From Lentisphaeria bacterium (GTDB taxonomy: Bacteria; Verrucomicrobiota; Lentisphaeria; Victivallales; Victivallaceae): DNA of 64,000 bases. The stretch spans positions 1 through 64,000 of the forward strand of contig JAFTIA010000104.1 of assembly GCA_017457105.1 (NCBI GenBank), given 5' to 3'. This document shows, in pieces, positions 15,673 to 24,193 of this stretch; positions within the stretch are counted from its first letter, which is position 1; each line of letters starts with the position of its first letter. The position numbers and the translations under genes are program-made. The notes under the pieces were generated by a model, which saw nothing but the letters and a program-made list of their open reading frames with translations, made no database searches and had not been told where the DNA came from.

Positions 15673-17871
15673 TTACTTCTCCGGCAGGATGGAGAAATCG
15701 TCGATCCAATAGCAATCCCCGATTTTTCCATTGGCTCCCGGCGTCCAGAATTGCAGACGGGAGAGCATCTTTACATGGGGGAATTTTTCCCGGATGGCAC
15801 GGACATCCAGCGTAAGAGTGTGCCACTGTCCATCGTCGATCAGTTTGATTTTGTTGAGATTGATCAAGGTCGATCCGTAAACATTTCTGGGGTCAAAGTT
15901 CCCGGTGCCGCCCAAAGCCACTTCCGCCGGAATGGAGGAGGCGGCAGTTTTGCTCGTTTCGTGGAGAGAAATGCCCACCGGGGTTCCTTTGGGGATACGG
16001 TAACTGAACTTGACATACGGGAAACGGTCAATGAACCACCGTGCCGGACAAATATGGGTGGAAAGAACGGAACCGGCATATTTTTTACCGTAAGCGTTCT
16101 TTTCGGCGACGACTTTGAAACAGCCTTTGCTGTTGTTGGCACCGCCAGTTTTGTCCACAAAAGCACGGCTGTTGATGCGGCGGGTCCATTTCCAGAGATA
16201 GAACCAGTTTTCCTGATCTTCCGGTTCAAAATTGCAGGTCACCACCGGCGTGACTGCCGTATCCATCTTTTCCTGCCGGACGGCTTTCGGGTCAAAGACC
16301 GGGCCGGTCTGCAACCCTGTCTGGTACGCCCCCAGATCCGGGGCTTTCCCGGCATAAGCAAGGTTGACAGAATCGCCTTTCTTGAAGGAAATGGGGCGGT
16401 CCAGCGTCAGGACATTCTGTTCCGTATCGTTCAGGATCACCCGGGCTTCGGTTTTGTCGGGGCCCACATAGATCAGGTCGCCCTTTTCGCCGGGGATGCC
16501 GTATCCGTCATAAAAATAACGGGAGTCTTTGACGGAAAGGTAAATGGACTTTGCCTGACTTTCCACTGTTTCGGTGAGGTTGGCGGCCTTTTCCCGGGCG
16601 GGACTGTCGGGGCGCAGACGGTAATCGTCTGCATCCGCATTCACAAAACCGGGGTCGGCATCAAAGTTGCCGGCATACTGTTTGGGCATGGCGGCATTGG
16701 CTTCTTCCGCAGTGAACATTCTGGCAGGTCCGGGCCAGGAGGGGATCTTGACCGTCGTATCCCCGGCTTTCCGGCCGCGGAGAAGATTGTTCAGGAACAT
16801 ATTGTCCGGAGCGATGTTGCTGTGGATCTGCAAAGCGGTACCGTCGGCAGGATTGTTGTCCACCATGATATTGTTTTTGACAACATTGTTTTCCACCATG
16901 AATGTGCCATCTTTTTTCCCCATATCCACCATCTGCCAGCCGCAGTCCTGATTCATGTACCAGGTATTGAAATAAAGGCGGCTGCGCTTCATGCCGAAGG
17001 GAGGCATGTCTTGATACCGGTAGGCATTGATGACCAGCGGGCAGAAGCCGTTCCGCATAATAAGGTTGTAGCGGAAGATACCGTCGATGGTAAAAAGTTT
17101 TGCACGGCCGTCAAAAGAGCCGGAGCCTTCAAAGGCGTTGGTGATCACGCACCGCTCCATCAGAACGCCTTTAGGGGAGAAAAATTCAAAATTCCGGCAC
17201 CAGCGGCCGTCAAAAACGCTGTTGCGGACCACATTCTTGCGGCAGTCGAACCACAATCCGAAGGGTCGGTGCCCCACGCGGCTGATGTAAAGACCGTCGA
17301 AGACGTTGTGGGAAATATTGTAGTTGTTCCACATATCGCTGGAAACAAGACCGTCACGGCCGTCGTAGTTGCAGCGGAAGGCCTTGACATTTTCAAAACG
17401 GCAGTAGTGCATGTTCTGACAGCGGATGGGGTCATAGATGGTGCTGTGCTCCATGTGGAGGTTGCGGAAAATGGCGTGGGACACATTTTCCACCCGCATC
17501 CAGCGGGTCCCCGGTTTGACATCGTAGCGGAACCCGTCCAGAATGACATGCTGGACATCTTTTACCAGTGCCGCATATTCACTGCGGGGGCCGCCGGTCA
17601 GAACGGCTTTCCCCGCTTCACTTGCCCGGTAGGTGATGGGTGCATTTTTTGCGCCGGACCGGGGCGGGATCAGATTGCCGGAGTAACGGCCGGGGAGGAA
17701 GGTGAGAGTATCCCCCGGAAGCAGTTTGGCAGAGGCAAATTCCATGGTTTTCCAAGGGGCTTTTTTGGTACCGGGGTTGCTGTCTTTTCCGTCCGGGGCG
17801 ATGAAATATTCCGCAGACACGGCTGCAGAACCGATCATTGCTGTCACCAGAAGAGTCATCCATTTTTTCAT
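15673..17871 (-). CDS. Secreted right-handed beta-helix polysaccharide-active protein
   Basis: A 732-residue exported protein: signal peptide (MTLLVTAMIGSAAVSAEY), DUF1565-like start (FIAPDGKDSNPGTKKAPWKTM), a long parallel beta-helix (~60-480; repeats such as NNYNISHNVFDGLYI, KNVVRNSVFDGRW), and a C-terminal ~180-residue jelly-roll-like domain (FEPEDQENWFYLWKW, ending DCYWIDDFSILPEK) resembling a carbohydrate-binding module. It may be a lyase or hydrolase; the activity is not deducible. AAGGAG precedes ATG. It sits between epimerase and second beta-helix genes, suggesting joint breakdown and processing of one glycan. Confidence 0.75.
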   Translation of the reverse strand: MKKWMTLLVTAMIGSAAVSAEYFIAPDGKDSNPGTKKAPWKTMEFASAKLLPGDTLTFLPGRYSGNLIPPRSGAKNAPITYRASEAGKAVLTGGPRSEYAALVKDVQHVILDGFRYDVKPGTRWMRVENVSHAIFRNLHMEHSTIYDPIRCQNMHYCRFENVKAFRCNYDGRDGLVSSDMWNNYNISHNVFDGLYISRVGHRPFGLWFDCRKNVVRNSVFDGRWCRNFEFFSPKGVLMERCVITNAFEGSGSFDGRAKLFTIDGIFRYNLIMRNGFCPLVINAYRYQDMPPFGMKRSRLYFNTWYMNQDCGWQMVDMGKKDGTFMVENNVVKNNIMVDNNPADGTALQIHSNIAPDNMFLNNLLRGRKAGDTTVKIPSWPGPARMFTAEEANAAMPKQYAGNFDADPGFVNADADDYRLRPDSPAREKAANLTETVESQAKSIYLSVKDSRYFYDGYGIPGEKGDLIYVGPDKTEARVILNDTEQNVLTLDRPISFKKGDSVNLAYAGKAPDLGAYQTGLQTGPVFDPKAVRQEKMDTAVTPVVTCNFEPEDQENWFYLWKWTRRINSRAFVDKTGGANNSKGCFKVVAEKNAYGKKYAGSVLSTHICPARWFIDRFPYVKFSYRIPKGTPVGISLHETSKTAASSIPAEVALGGTGNFDPRNVYGSTLINLNKIKLIDDGQWHTLTLDVRAIREKFPHVKMLSRLQFWTPGANGKIGDCYWIDDFSILPEK

Positions 17872-17899
17872 TTTTTCTCCTTAATAATAGAGGTTAGAT

Positions 17900-18820
17900 T
17901 CAAAATCCGAGTTCGCGGAATGTTTTTACCAGCCGGTTGATGGTGTAACCGCCCAGAGGCGCGAGCAGTTCGCCAGCCCAGTTGATGCCGTAGTGATAGA
18001 GGGAGACTTCCGTCTGCATTTCCAGCATCCGCGGGCAGTTTTTCAGTTTGGGCAGCAAATCTTCCCAGCCAATATTTCCGTCTCCCGGCATGGCGTGGAG
18101 GTCGCCGTAACCATCGTTATCATGAATATGGGTGGTGACGATGTGGGGAGAAAGTTTTTCAAAAGCATCATTTTCCGGGAGAATGCCTGTTTCGTACCAA
18201 CTGTTATACATATACGCCCGGTAACGGTCCGGGCGTTTTCCGGGGTGCATGGTCATAATATTAGCGTGACCGGTATCATAGCAGACCCCTACGGCGGGAT
18301 TGCCGATATAGGGCGTCACCAGCGCCAGCACTTCCCGGGCGGCATTGGTGGGTTCAAAACTGTTTTCCACGGCAATGGTGATTCCGATTTTTTCTGCGGC
18401 AGGAACCAGTTTTTCAAGGGTTTCCGCCGCAAGAACCCGGGATTCCTGCAGGGAGGAAAGCCCGACAATGTAGTGATATGCCCCGATATGGATCGTGTAG
18501 GTCTGGCAGCCGAATTCAGAAGCGATTTCCATGGCGCGGATATGTTCTTTAACCATTTCCGGGCGGCGCACCGGATTGATGATATTCATATCATATTCAG
18601 GCCCGAAGGGGGCGTGCATACTTAAAAACTGTACCCCGAAACTGCGTTCCAGCCGGTGCAGATAGTCGATCCACGACGGGTCGCTCAGGCAATTTTTGAT
18701 CAACCCGTTGCCGAATACAAAACGGTGAATGCCCAGGTCAAGACTTTCCCGGAGCAGATAGGGGATCTGTTCCCGGTTAAAATATACCCACGGAATGTAG
18801 TAGATCAAATCATGTTTCAT
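17900..18820 (-). CDS. Sugar phosphate isomerase/epimerase (AP endonuclease 2-type TIM barrel), paralogue 2
   Basis: A 306-residue cytoplasmic TIM barrel of the xylose-isomerase-like family. Metal-site segments are visible: VENSFEPTN, CYDTGHANI and HIHDNDGYGDLHAMPGDGNIGW. Such enzymes epimerise or isomerise sugars using one divalent metal. ATG at 18820 is chosen for the GGAGATGATAAA preceding it; an open extension of 18 codons upstream lacks a ribosome site. It closely resembles the gene just upstream, and the pair is a tandem duplication feeding the beta-helix operon. Confidence 0.82.
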   Translation of the reverse strand: MKHDLIYYIPWVYFNREQIPYLLRESLDLGIHRFVFGNGLIKNCLSDPSWIDYLHRLERSFGVQFLSMHAPFGPEYDMNIINPVRRPEMVKEHIRAMEIASEFGCQTYTIHIGAYHYIVGLSSLQESRVLAAETLEKLVPAAEKIGITIAVENSFEPTNAAREVLALVTPYIGNPAVGVCYDTGHANIMTMHPGKRPDRYRAYMYNSWYETGILPENDAFEKLSPHIVTTHIHDNDGYGDLHAMPGDGNIGWEDLLPKLKNCPRMLEMQTEVSLYHYGINWAGELLAPLGGYTINRLVKTFRELGF

Positions 18821-18878
18821 TTTATCATCTCCGGAATTATAATGAAAATATACCTTGCTGCAGTGATTTTTCAACTGT

Positions 18879-19796
18879 TCAGAAGCCTAAATTGCGGAAG
18901 GTTTCCACCAGTCGCCTGATGGAGTATCCGCCATGGGGCGCACACAGTTCTCCAGCCCAGTTGATTCCACTCAAATAATTGACTTCCGTCTGGATCTCCT
19001 CCAAACGGGGACATTTTTTCAGTTTTGCCACAGTTTCCTGCCAGTCCACATCCCCATCTCCGGGCATGGCGTGGAGATCGCCATAGCCGTCATTGTCATG
19101 GAGATGTGCGGTCACGATATGGGGCATCAGAATATCCAGCGCATCATTTTCCGGGATGATGCCTGTTTCGTACCACTCGTTATGGAGATAGGAACGGTAA
19201 CGGTCCAGTCGCTTCCCGGGGTACATCCGCATGATGTTGGCGTGCCCCACATCAAAACACACGCCCACATAGGGTTCTCCGGCGTAGGGTTCTACATAAC
19301 GGAGGACTTCCCGGGCAGAGTTGGGCGGTTCAAAATTGTTTTCCACCGCCAGGATCACTTTATATTTTTGTGCGGCGGGAACCAGTTTTTCCATAGTGTC
19401 ATGGGCATATTTCCGCAGTTCCGGCAGTTTGGCGTGCTGGTGGACATAGTGATACGCTCCGATATGGATCGTATATGTTTTGCAACCCAGTTCTGAAGCG
19501 ATCTCCATGGCGCGGATATGATCGGCGATCATGGCCGGGCGGCGGGTTTCATCCATGGTATTCAGGTCATAGCCCGGGCCGCAGGGGGCGTGCATATTGG
19601 CAAAAGTAATGGGGAATTCCCGCTGCCAGCGTTGGAGATCGTCCAATCTGTGCTCATTTTTCAGGCACTCTTCAATAAGGTAACAACTTACCACAAAACG
19701 GTTTTCCCCCCAGTCCAGAAATTCCCGCAATAACCGGGGGATCATCTCATCTGTAATGCCGTATCCCGGGAAATAATAGCTCAACTGCTGTGCCAT
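18879..19796 (-). CDS. Sugar phosphate isomerase/epimerase (TIM barrel), paralogue 1
   Basis: A 305-residue TIM barrel, first gene of the operon, with the same metal-site pattern as its neighbour (VENNFEPPNSAREV, CFDVGHANIMRMYPGKR, HLHDNDGYGDLHAMPGDGDVDW). The paralogues share long identical stretches (DHIRAMEIASE, TYTIHIGAYHYV), but paralogue 1 differs in the N-terminal third, so substrates may differ. A strong promoter and GGAGG-rich leader precede it. There are 58 nt to the next gene. Confidence 0.82.
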   Translation of the reverse strand: MAQQLSYYFPGYGITDEMIPRLLREFLDWGENRFVVSCYLIEECLKNEHRLDDLQRWQREFPITFANMHAPCGPGYDLNTMDETRRPAMIADHIRAMEIASELGCKTYTIHIGAYHYVHQHAKLPELRKYAHDTMEKLVPAAQKYKVILAVENNFEPPNSAREVLRYVEPYAGEPYVGVCFDVGHANIMRMYPGKRLDRYRSYLHNEWYETGIIPENDALDILMPHIVTAHLHDNDGYGDLHAMPGDGDVDWQETVAKLKKCPRLEEIQTEVNYLSGINWAGELCAPHGGYSIRRLVETFRNLGF

Positions 19797-19833
19797 AAAA
19801 AAGATTCCTTACTGTAAAATCATGACAAGGAGG

Positions 19834-19862
19834 AATATAGCCCGGGAAATCGTATTTTTCAA
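19834..19862 (-). promoter_or_regulatory. Promoter of the epimerase/beta-helix operon
   Basis: On the minus strand TTGAAA (19857-19862), 17 bp, TATATT (19834-19839), 38 nt before the first start codon. Confidence 0.65.
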
Positions 19863-19869
19863 TCTTTTT

Positions 19870-20523
19870 TCAGCGGAAAAGGAGACATTGTCCGGCAAGA
19901 TGTTGAGCAATGAAGTTCCCGGAAAGTTTTTCGCCGGGAAGCTGCAGGAGTTTCACCCAGTCGTCCTCCCGGGAAAGGGTGATCATGGCGGCACGGCGTA
20001 CCCATTGGGCAAAGAGGGAATCGGGAGGAAGGCTGCAGGCGTTGGCTGTCAGAAAGAAATCGCAGTCAATATCCAGAATAAAGGGGTCAGACACCTGTAT
20101 TTCCGGCAGAAGCTCAAGGGCGTGATCGGCCGTATGCCGGATGATTTCCGGAGATTGCAGAACCGTTTCCGGTGTCATTTCCGGCGAAAGCGGATGGACC
20201 TGCATGGCGGGGTGTCCGTATTCCCCAACCTGCGGAGAAATGGCAATGATGTCCGCCCGGGAAATGAGCCCGGTACGCAGTGCCCAGTCAAAATGTTCAT
20301 CGTGATGCAGGGTTTGGATGGCATTTCTCAAAAGCTCTGCCTCCTGCCACGCTCCGGCGGGAATGGCAAGCCCCCGACTGGCGGCAGAAAGGGTATCCGT
20401 ATGAAAATCCAGCGAAATCACCTGCGGCGGAGTCGGGAGCATCCGGCGCAATTCCGCCCACGGCAGTAAAACATGATGATGGAGCGAAACAGTGACCGGA
20501 TCAGTAAAAAAAGGATTTTCCAT
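19870..20523 (-). CDS. UPF0489-like hypothetical protein
   Basis: A 217-residue cytoplasmic protein with an early SLHHHVLLPWAE and ISLDFHTDT and a later FILDIDCDFF. This spacing of Asp/His clusters resembles the UPF0489 family, which is related to arginase-type metal hydrolases; no activity is known. ATG at 20523 is the first in frame. It lies downstream of the tRNA-Lys gene on the same strand and immediately upstream of the epimerase operon promoter; no functional link is evident. Confidence 0.5.
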   Translation of the reverse strand: MENPFFTDPVTVSLHHHVLLPWAELRRMLPTPPQVISLDFHTDTLSAASRGLAIPAGAWQEAELLRNAIQTLHHDEHFDWALRTGLISRADIIAISPQVGEYGHPAMQVHPLSPEMTPETVLQSPEIIRHTADHALELLPEIQVSDPFILDIDCDFFLTANACSLPPDSLFAQWVRRAAMITLSREDDWVKLLQLPGEKLSGNFIAQHLAGQCLLFR

Positions 20524-20553
20524 GGAGATTTACCGGAAAAAAGACAAAAAAAA

Positions 20554-20629
20554 TGGTACACCCGCAGGGACTCGAACCCAGGACCCGATGATTAAGAGTC
20601 ATCTGCTCTACCGACTGAGCTACGGGTGC
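20554..20629 (-). tRNA. tRNA-Lys (anticodon CUU)
   Basis: Minus-strand cloverleaf: acceptor GCACCCG pairing with CGGGTGT (one G-U), D arm GCTCAGTCGGTAGAGC, anticodon stem GATGA/TCATC around loop CTCTTAA, T arm with GGTTCGAGTCCC, discriminator A and genomically encoded CCA (20554-20556). A T8 stretch follows as terminator. Confidence 0.93.
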
Positions 20630-20645
20630 ATATTCAATGAGAATG

Positions 20646-20673
20646 AATATACACCTTTTTTGACAAATTGCAA
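20646..20673 (-). promoter_or_regulatory. Promoter of tRNA-Lys
   Basis: On the minus strand TTGCAA (20668-20673), 16 bp, TATATT (20646-20651), 17 nt before the tRNA 5' end. Confidence 0.6.
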
Positions 20674-20691
20674 GCTGGAATTTGAAAAAAC

Positions 20692-20719
20692 TTGCAAAAA
20701 AATCCTTTTGTGGTATCTT
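20692..20719 (+). promoter_or_regulatory. Promoter of the GH28-like gene
   Basis: TTGCAA (20692-20697), 16 bp, TATCTT (20714-20719), 27 nt before the start codon at 20746; back to back with the tRNA promoter. Confidence 0.5.
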
Positions 20720-20745
20720 TCCTGTTAAAAAATCGGAGGTTGCGG

Positions 20746-21921
20746 ATGTTTATTGATCCCAATGATTTTTCAGGCAGTGATTCGGAGCGGCTCAATCAGG
20801 CTGTTGCCCGGGCTGCGGCGGAGGGCGTAGTTGTCCGGATCGGCAAACGCAAAGGGGAGCGGGAGTATTGGCTGCTGGATTCTGCGGTGCTTGTCCCCTC
20901 CAACACGGTGATGATTCTGGAAAACTGCCGCTGGAAACTTTCCAATTCCTGCCGGGATAACTTCATCCGCTCTGCCAACTGTGTTCCCGGCGGGGAATTT
21001 GTGGAGCAGGCAGAAAATATCCATATTTCCGGGATCGGCAATGTGGTGCTGGAGGGTGCGGAGAACCCCCGCAGTACCGGCGACTCCGGCAAGAGGAACA
21101 AGGCTTATTCCACGGATTACACATCTTCTTACGGCACGGACGGGATGATCCCGGATGCCATGGAAACATGGGGGGATTGGCGCAATATCGGTATCCTGCT
21201 GGTACGGGTAAAAAATTTTTCGCTGGAAGGGGTGACGGTGAAAGATCCCCACTGCTGGTCCATTTCTCTGGAATACTGCACCGATGGTCTTGTCCGCAAT
21301 ATTCAGTTTGACAGTACTGGCTGTCTTACGGAACACAGCGGAAAACCTTTTGTCCGCAATCAGGACGGACTGGATCTGCGCCGGGGCTGCAAACGCATCC
21401 GGATCGAAAATATCCGGGGGCGCACCGGGGATGATGTAATCGCCCTTACAGCAATTGCGGGCAGGTCCCGTCCTGCCGGGCAGGCGAAGACCACCGAATT
21501 TTGCGGTATGCAGCCGGAAGGGGAAATCAATGACACCTGCTGTATATCGATCAGCAATGTGCAGGCATATTGTGCCGGAGGGCATCATATCGTGCGGTTT
21601 CTGAATAATGGCGGAGTCAGGATCCATCATGTTCAGCTTGAGGGGCTGATGGATACTGCCCCGGCAGATTTTCATTGCAAAGCTGCTGTAAAAGTGGGGG
21701 ATACGAATTACGGTGGTCTTGCCGCCGCCGGAGATACATACGGCTTTCAAATATCCCATATCCAGAGCAATGCGCAGCATGCCATTCTGCTTGCCGGGCC
21801 GCTGACGGATTCCTGTATCTCCAATATCATTTCTTTTTTCCATGATGGTGCAGTTATTAACCGGTGTGCGGAGGAAGATGGCAGTTACCGGGGGCTTGCG
21901 GTAAACAATATTACAGGATAA
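20746..21921 (+). CDS. GH28-like beta-helix glycosidase, cytoplasmic
   Basis: A 391-residue right-handed beta-helix resembling polygalacturonase-family (GH28) enzymes: NQDGLDL starting at residue 205 and TGDD at 227-230 correspond to the catalytic NxD and DD pairs. The later GHG motif may be GGHHIVRF. ATG at 20746 follows GGAGG, and there is no signal peptide, so it would act on short oligosaccharides inside the cell. GH28 family assignment is by motif and the substrate is unknown. It is transcribed alone, divergently from tRNA-Lys. Confidence 0.7.
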   Translation: MFIDPNDFSGSDSERLNQAVARAAAEGVVVRIGKRKGEREYWLLDSAVLVPSNTVMILENCRWKLSNSCRDNFIRSANCVPGGEFVEQAENIHISGIGNVVLEGAENPRSTGDSGKRNKAYSTDYTSSYGTDGMIPDAMETWGDWRNIGILLVRVKNFSLEGVTVKDPHCWSISLEYCTDGLVRNIQFDSTGCLTEHSGKPFVRNQDGLDLRRGCKRIRIENIRGRTGDDVIALTAIAGRSRPAGQAKTTEFCGMQPEGEINDTCCISISNVQAYCAGGHHIVRFLNNGGVRIHHVQLEGLMDTAPADFHCKAAVKVGDTNYGGLAAAGDTYGFQISHIQSNAQHAILLAGPLTDSCISNIISFFHDGAVINRCAEEDGSYRGLAVNNITG

Positions 21922-21944
21922 TCCGGATTTTTTTGAAATTTGAT

Positions 21945-21973
21945 TTGCTTTTTTTGTTTTTTTCGTCTATAAT
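21945..21973 (+). promoter_or_regulatory. Promoter of pseudopilin 1
   Basis: TTGCTT (21945-21950), 17 bp, TATAAT (21968-21973). The second pseudopilin has the same -35 and spacing. Confidence 0.65.
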
Positions 21974-22006
21974 TAACAGTAACTCAGAATACTGGAGATA
22001 ATAGGA

Positions 22007-22717
22007 ATGAAGAAATTTACACTGATCGAACTTCTGGTTGTTATTGCGATTATCGCTATTCTGGCGGCGATGCTGCTTCCCGCTCTGAATACCGCCCGGG
22101 AAAAGGGGCGGCAGTCCAGCTGCAGCGGCAATGTAAAACAGATCAATCAGGCACAGATCATGTACAGTGCCGATACGGATGACTGGATCGTGCCTTGCGG
22201 GTACGGTGTCAAGTGGTCGCAGGTTTACAGCTGGCGCAATACATTGGGCCCGTATATCGGCGCACCCTCCCTTGCCACGCTGGGGGCATCCACTGATCCG
22301 TATGTTTACCCGACCATTTACCAGTGTCCATCTGTGCCCAAAGACCAGTATACCGATCTGCACTGGTCTGCTGTCGGCCGGACTTATGGTGCATACGGCA
22401 TGAATTTCTCCAGCAGCAATACTCTGGGGGCAAGGGTCGGCGGCTACTTTGATGCCCAGGGGCGGACCGGTAAACTGTCCCAGATCAAATATCCCTCTGC
22501 ATTGGCTTTGTTTACGGAAGGGTACTGGGCATTCTCTGCGGACAACTGTGCGCAGCCGTTGAATGATACTATTCTGACCACGGTCAAGATGCCCAATCCT
22601 CATGCCGGCAGCCGTACCATCGGTTATCTGGATGGTCATGTGGAATCCTACAAGGGATATCTGCCGACCTATACCTTCGGGCATGAAGAATCGACAAAGT
22701 TCTACTTCGGGATCTGA
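22007..22717 (+). CDS. Type II secretion-like pseudopilin with C-terminal H..DGH motif
   Basis: A 236-residue protein with a class III (prepilin-type) leader: MKK, then [19 protein letters not shown] with Glu at mature position 5, cleaved and methylated by prepilin peptidase. The C-terminal domain carries [13 protein letters not shown], the hallmark of the large pseudopilin-like family of Planctomycetes/Lentisphaerae (DUF1559-like). These proteins are usually exported and anchored by the N-terminal helix; their role is mostly unknown. ATG at 22007 has GGAGATAATAGGA before it. No secretion machinery genes are nearby. Confidence 0.85.
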   Translation: MKKFTLIELLVVIAIIAILAAMLLPALNTAREKGRQSSCSGNVKQINQAQIMYSADTDDWIVPCGYGVKWSQVYSWRNTLGPYIGAPSLATLGASTDPYVYPTIYQCPSVPKDQYTDLHWSAVGRTYGAYGMNFSSSNTLGARVGGYFDAQGRTGKLSQIKYPSALALFTEGYWAFSADNCAQPLNDTILTTVKMPNPHAGSRTIGYLDGHVESYKGYLPTYTFGHEESTKFYFGI

Positions 22718-22746
22718 GCCGGTTTTTTGATCTTGTTATTTAAAAA

Positions 22747-23090
22747 GGCTGTGTACTAAACAATGACTGATTTTTCTATATAGCAATTTATTTGCTATGC
22801 ACCTGGTCTCTGCGAGGCTGGGTTCCGCGTGCTGAACGCACGCAGAACCGTAAGGCCCCGGAAAAAATCGCAAGCTGATTGCTTGCTGATTTTTTATTGG
22901 AGCGGGGTGCCGGGGCTTGCTATTTAAGGGCTGCGGTCTGGCGGAAAATCCCCGCAAGGGGCTTGGAGGCTCGAGAGCGAAGCGACAGCCGACATTCGGT
23001 CGCAGCGGCACGATGCCGCCCTTGACCCGTCGCTTGACGATTAAAAATCGTCTGCGCTCCATAATATCAGTCTACGTTTAGTACACAGCC
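22747..23090 (+). mobile_element. Complete 344-bp terminal-inverted-repeat element (MITE-like)
   Basis: Bounded by perfect 15-bp inverted repeats, GGCTGTGTACTAAAC at 22747-22761 and its complement at 23076-23090. The interior holds an imperfect hairpin (CCGCGTGCTGAACGCACGC) and the palindrome GACGATTAAAAATCGTC near the right end. It has no credible ORF, so it would depend on a transposase elsewhere. No target-site duplication is evident. It sits between pseudopilin 1 and that gene's presumed terminator. This element accounts for most of the 545-bp gap between the pseudopilins. Confidence 0.75.
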
Positions 23091-23094
23091 AATC

Positions 23095-23122
23095 AAAAAC
23101 GCCGGAAACACCGGCGTTTTTT
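23095..23122. terminator. Bidirectional rho-independent terminator
   Basis: Perfect stem AAAAACGCCGG / CCGGCGTTTTT with loop AAACA; T or A runs on both sides. It is probably the original terminator of pseudopilin 1, now separated from it by the 344-bp element. Confidence 0.8.
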
Positions 23123-23197
23123 CTGCAAAAAGGGTACACCCGGCAGCCTGTTCCCGGTATTTCTCCGGAAAATTGCAAAAAAAAATGATAATAAAAC

Positions 23198-23226
23198 TTG
23201 CTTTTAAACAATTTTTTTGCTACATT
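23198..23226 (+). promoter_or_regulatory. Promoter of pseudopilin 2
   Basis: TTGCTT (23198-23203), 17 bp, TACATT (23221-23226), 36 nt before the start. Confidence 0.5.
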
Positions 23227-23262
23227 TACAATAAAGATCAATTACAAACACAGGGGAAAAAA

Positions 23263-24159
23263 ATGAAAAAAGCCTTTACACTGATTGAACTTCTGGTGAC
23301 TACTGCACAGCAGAACTGTATTTCTAAAACAGAAAACAACACATCCTTACGCCCGCAAGGGCGCACTTCACGCATTTTTGACGCTCGTCAAAAATGCTCT
23401 TCACACCTTCACATCTTCACTCAATCAGCGTTCACGCTGATTGAACTCCTTGTTGTTATTGCCATCATCGCCATTCTGGCGGCCATGCTGCTTCCCGCAT
23501 TGAATAAAGCCCGGATGACGGCGCAGAAATCCTCCTGTCAGGGGAATTTGAAAACGATTGCTACGGCGTTTCTCCAGTACACTGCCGACCATGAAGATTA
23601 CATGCCGGGCACCGGCCGTATTTCCGGATACAGCCTTGCCGGGTGGAAGGCTCAGCTTGCCCCCTACATGGGCATCCCGCTGAAAATAACCGATTCCGCC
23701 TCCACCTGGATCCCCCATCTGGGCAAAGGTTCGTTCCGCTGCCCGGTATGGCGGCCGGAACTGGTGACCAATGATGCGGCAAGAGTGTTGGAAACAGACA
23801 GAGAAGCCGGCGGTTACGGCATCGGCTGGCCCGGGGCCTCTCAGGGAACCGGCTATACCAGCGCCACGGCAAATCACTGGATGAAGATCACCAAAGTCGC
23901 CCTTCCCTCAGACACCATCGTGTACGGGGACAGCGGGGACGGTTATCAGAAAGACAAGGGTGCAAGCTCCATTATTTACTCCAAGGGCAACACCAACGGC
24001 TGTGATACGCCGACCCGTCATGAAAAGGCCTTCAATGCCTCCTGGGTAGATGGCCATGTCAGCACTATTTCCACCTTGGATTACGATACAGGCAAAACCA
24101 GCACCTACCTCACCGGTGCCAATCAGGCAAAATACTACACCTATACCGGCAGAAAGTAA
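23263..24159 (+). CDS. Pseudopilin with duplicated leader and 52-residue insertion
   Basis: A 298-residue protein from ATG at 23263 (AGGGG upstream). It begins [12 protein letters not shown] like a normal prepilin, but instead of the hydrophobic helix it continues with 44 mostly polar residues ([10 protein letters not shown]...[12 protein letters not shown]). It then restarts with a complete [19 protein letters not shown] at residues 57-75. The C-terminal domain has [14 protein letters not shown], the same H..DGH box as pseudopilin 1. Removing the 156-bp unit between the two FTLIE copies would restore a standard pseudopilin. Only the second leader is followed by a membrane helix, so the first is probably a relic or an extended precursor. 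Confidence 0.82.
   Translation: MKKAFTLIELLVTTAQQNCISKTENNTSLRPQGRTSRIFDARQKCSSHLHIFTQSAFTLIELLVVIAIIAILAAMLLPALNKARMTAQKSSCQGNLKTIATAFLQYTADHEDYMPGTGRISGYSLAGWKAQLAPYMGIPLKITDSASTWIPHLGKGSFRCPVWRPELVTNDAARVLETDREAGGYGIGWPGASQGTGYTSATANHWMKITKVALPSDTIVYGDSGDGYQKDKGASSIIYSKGNTNGCDTPTRHEKAFNASWVDGHVSTISTLDYDTGKTSTYLTGANQAKYYTYTGRK
23275..23430 (+). repeat. 156-bp in-frame insertion between direct FTLIELLV repeats
   Basis: The direct repeat (TTTACACTGATTGAACTTCT at 23275, TTCACGCTGATTGAACTCCT at 23431) bounds a 156-bp unit. It contains two perfect hairpins, CGCCC/GGGCG (23350-23363) and an 11-bp stem at 23372-23397. A third, 8-bp, hairpin (23423-23442) spans the right junction. The length is exactly 52 codons. 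Confidence 0.8.
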
Positions 24160-24193
24160 AATCTCTGCCGGAAGAAAGTCTGCAGGCCGGCCT

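Noticed and set aside
22736-23062. A 108-codon ORF inside the 344-bp element
   Set aside because: Arg/Pro-rich with no domain, and it runs out of the element at one end; treated as chance.
23341-23443. Hairpin series as a CRISPR array
   Set aside because: The hairpins differ from one another, there are no regularly spaced identical repeats and no cas genes; the frame stays open through them.
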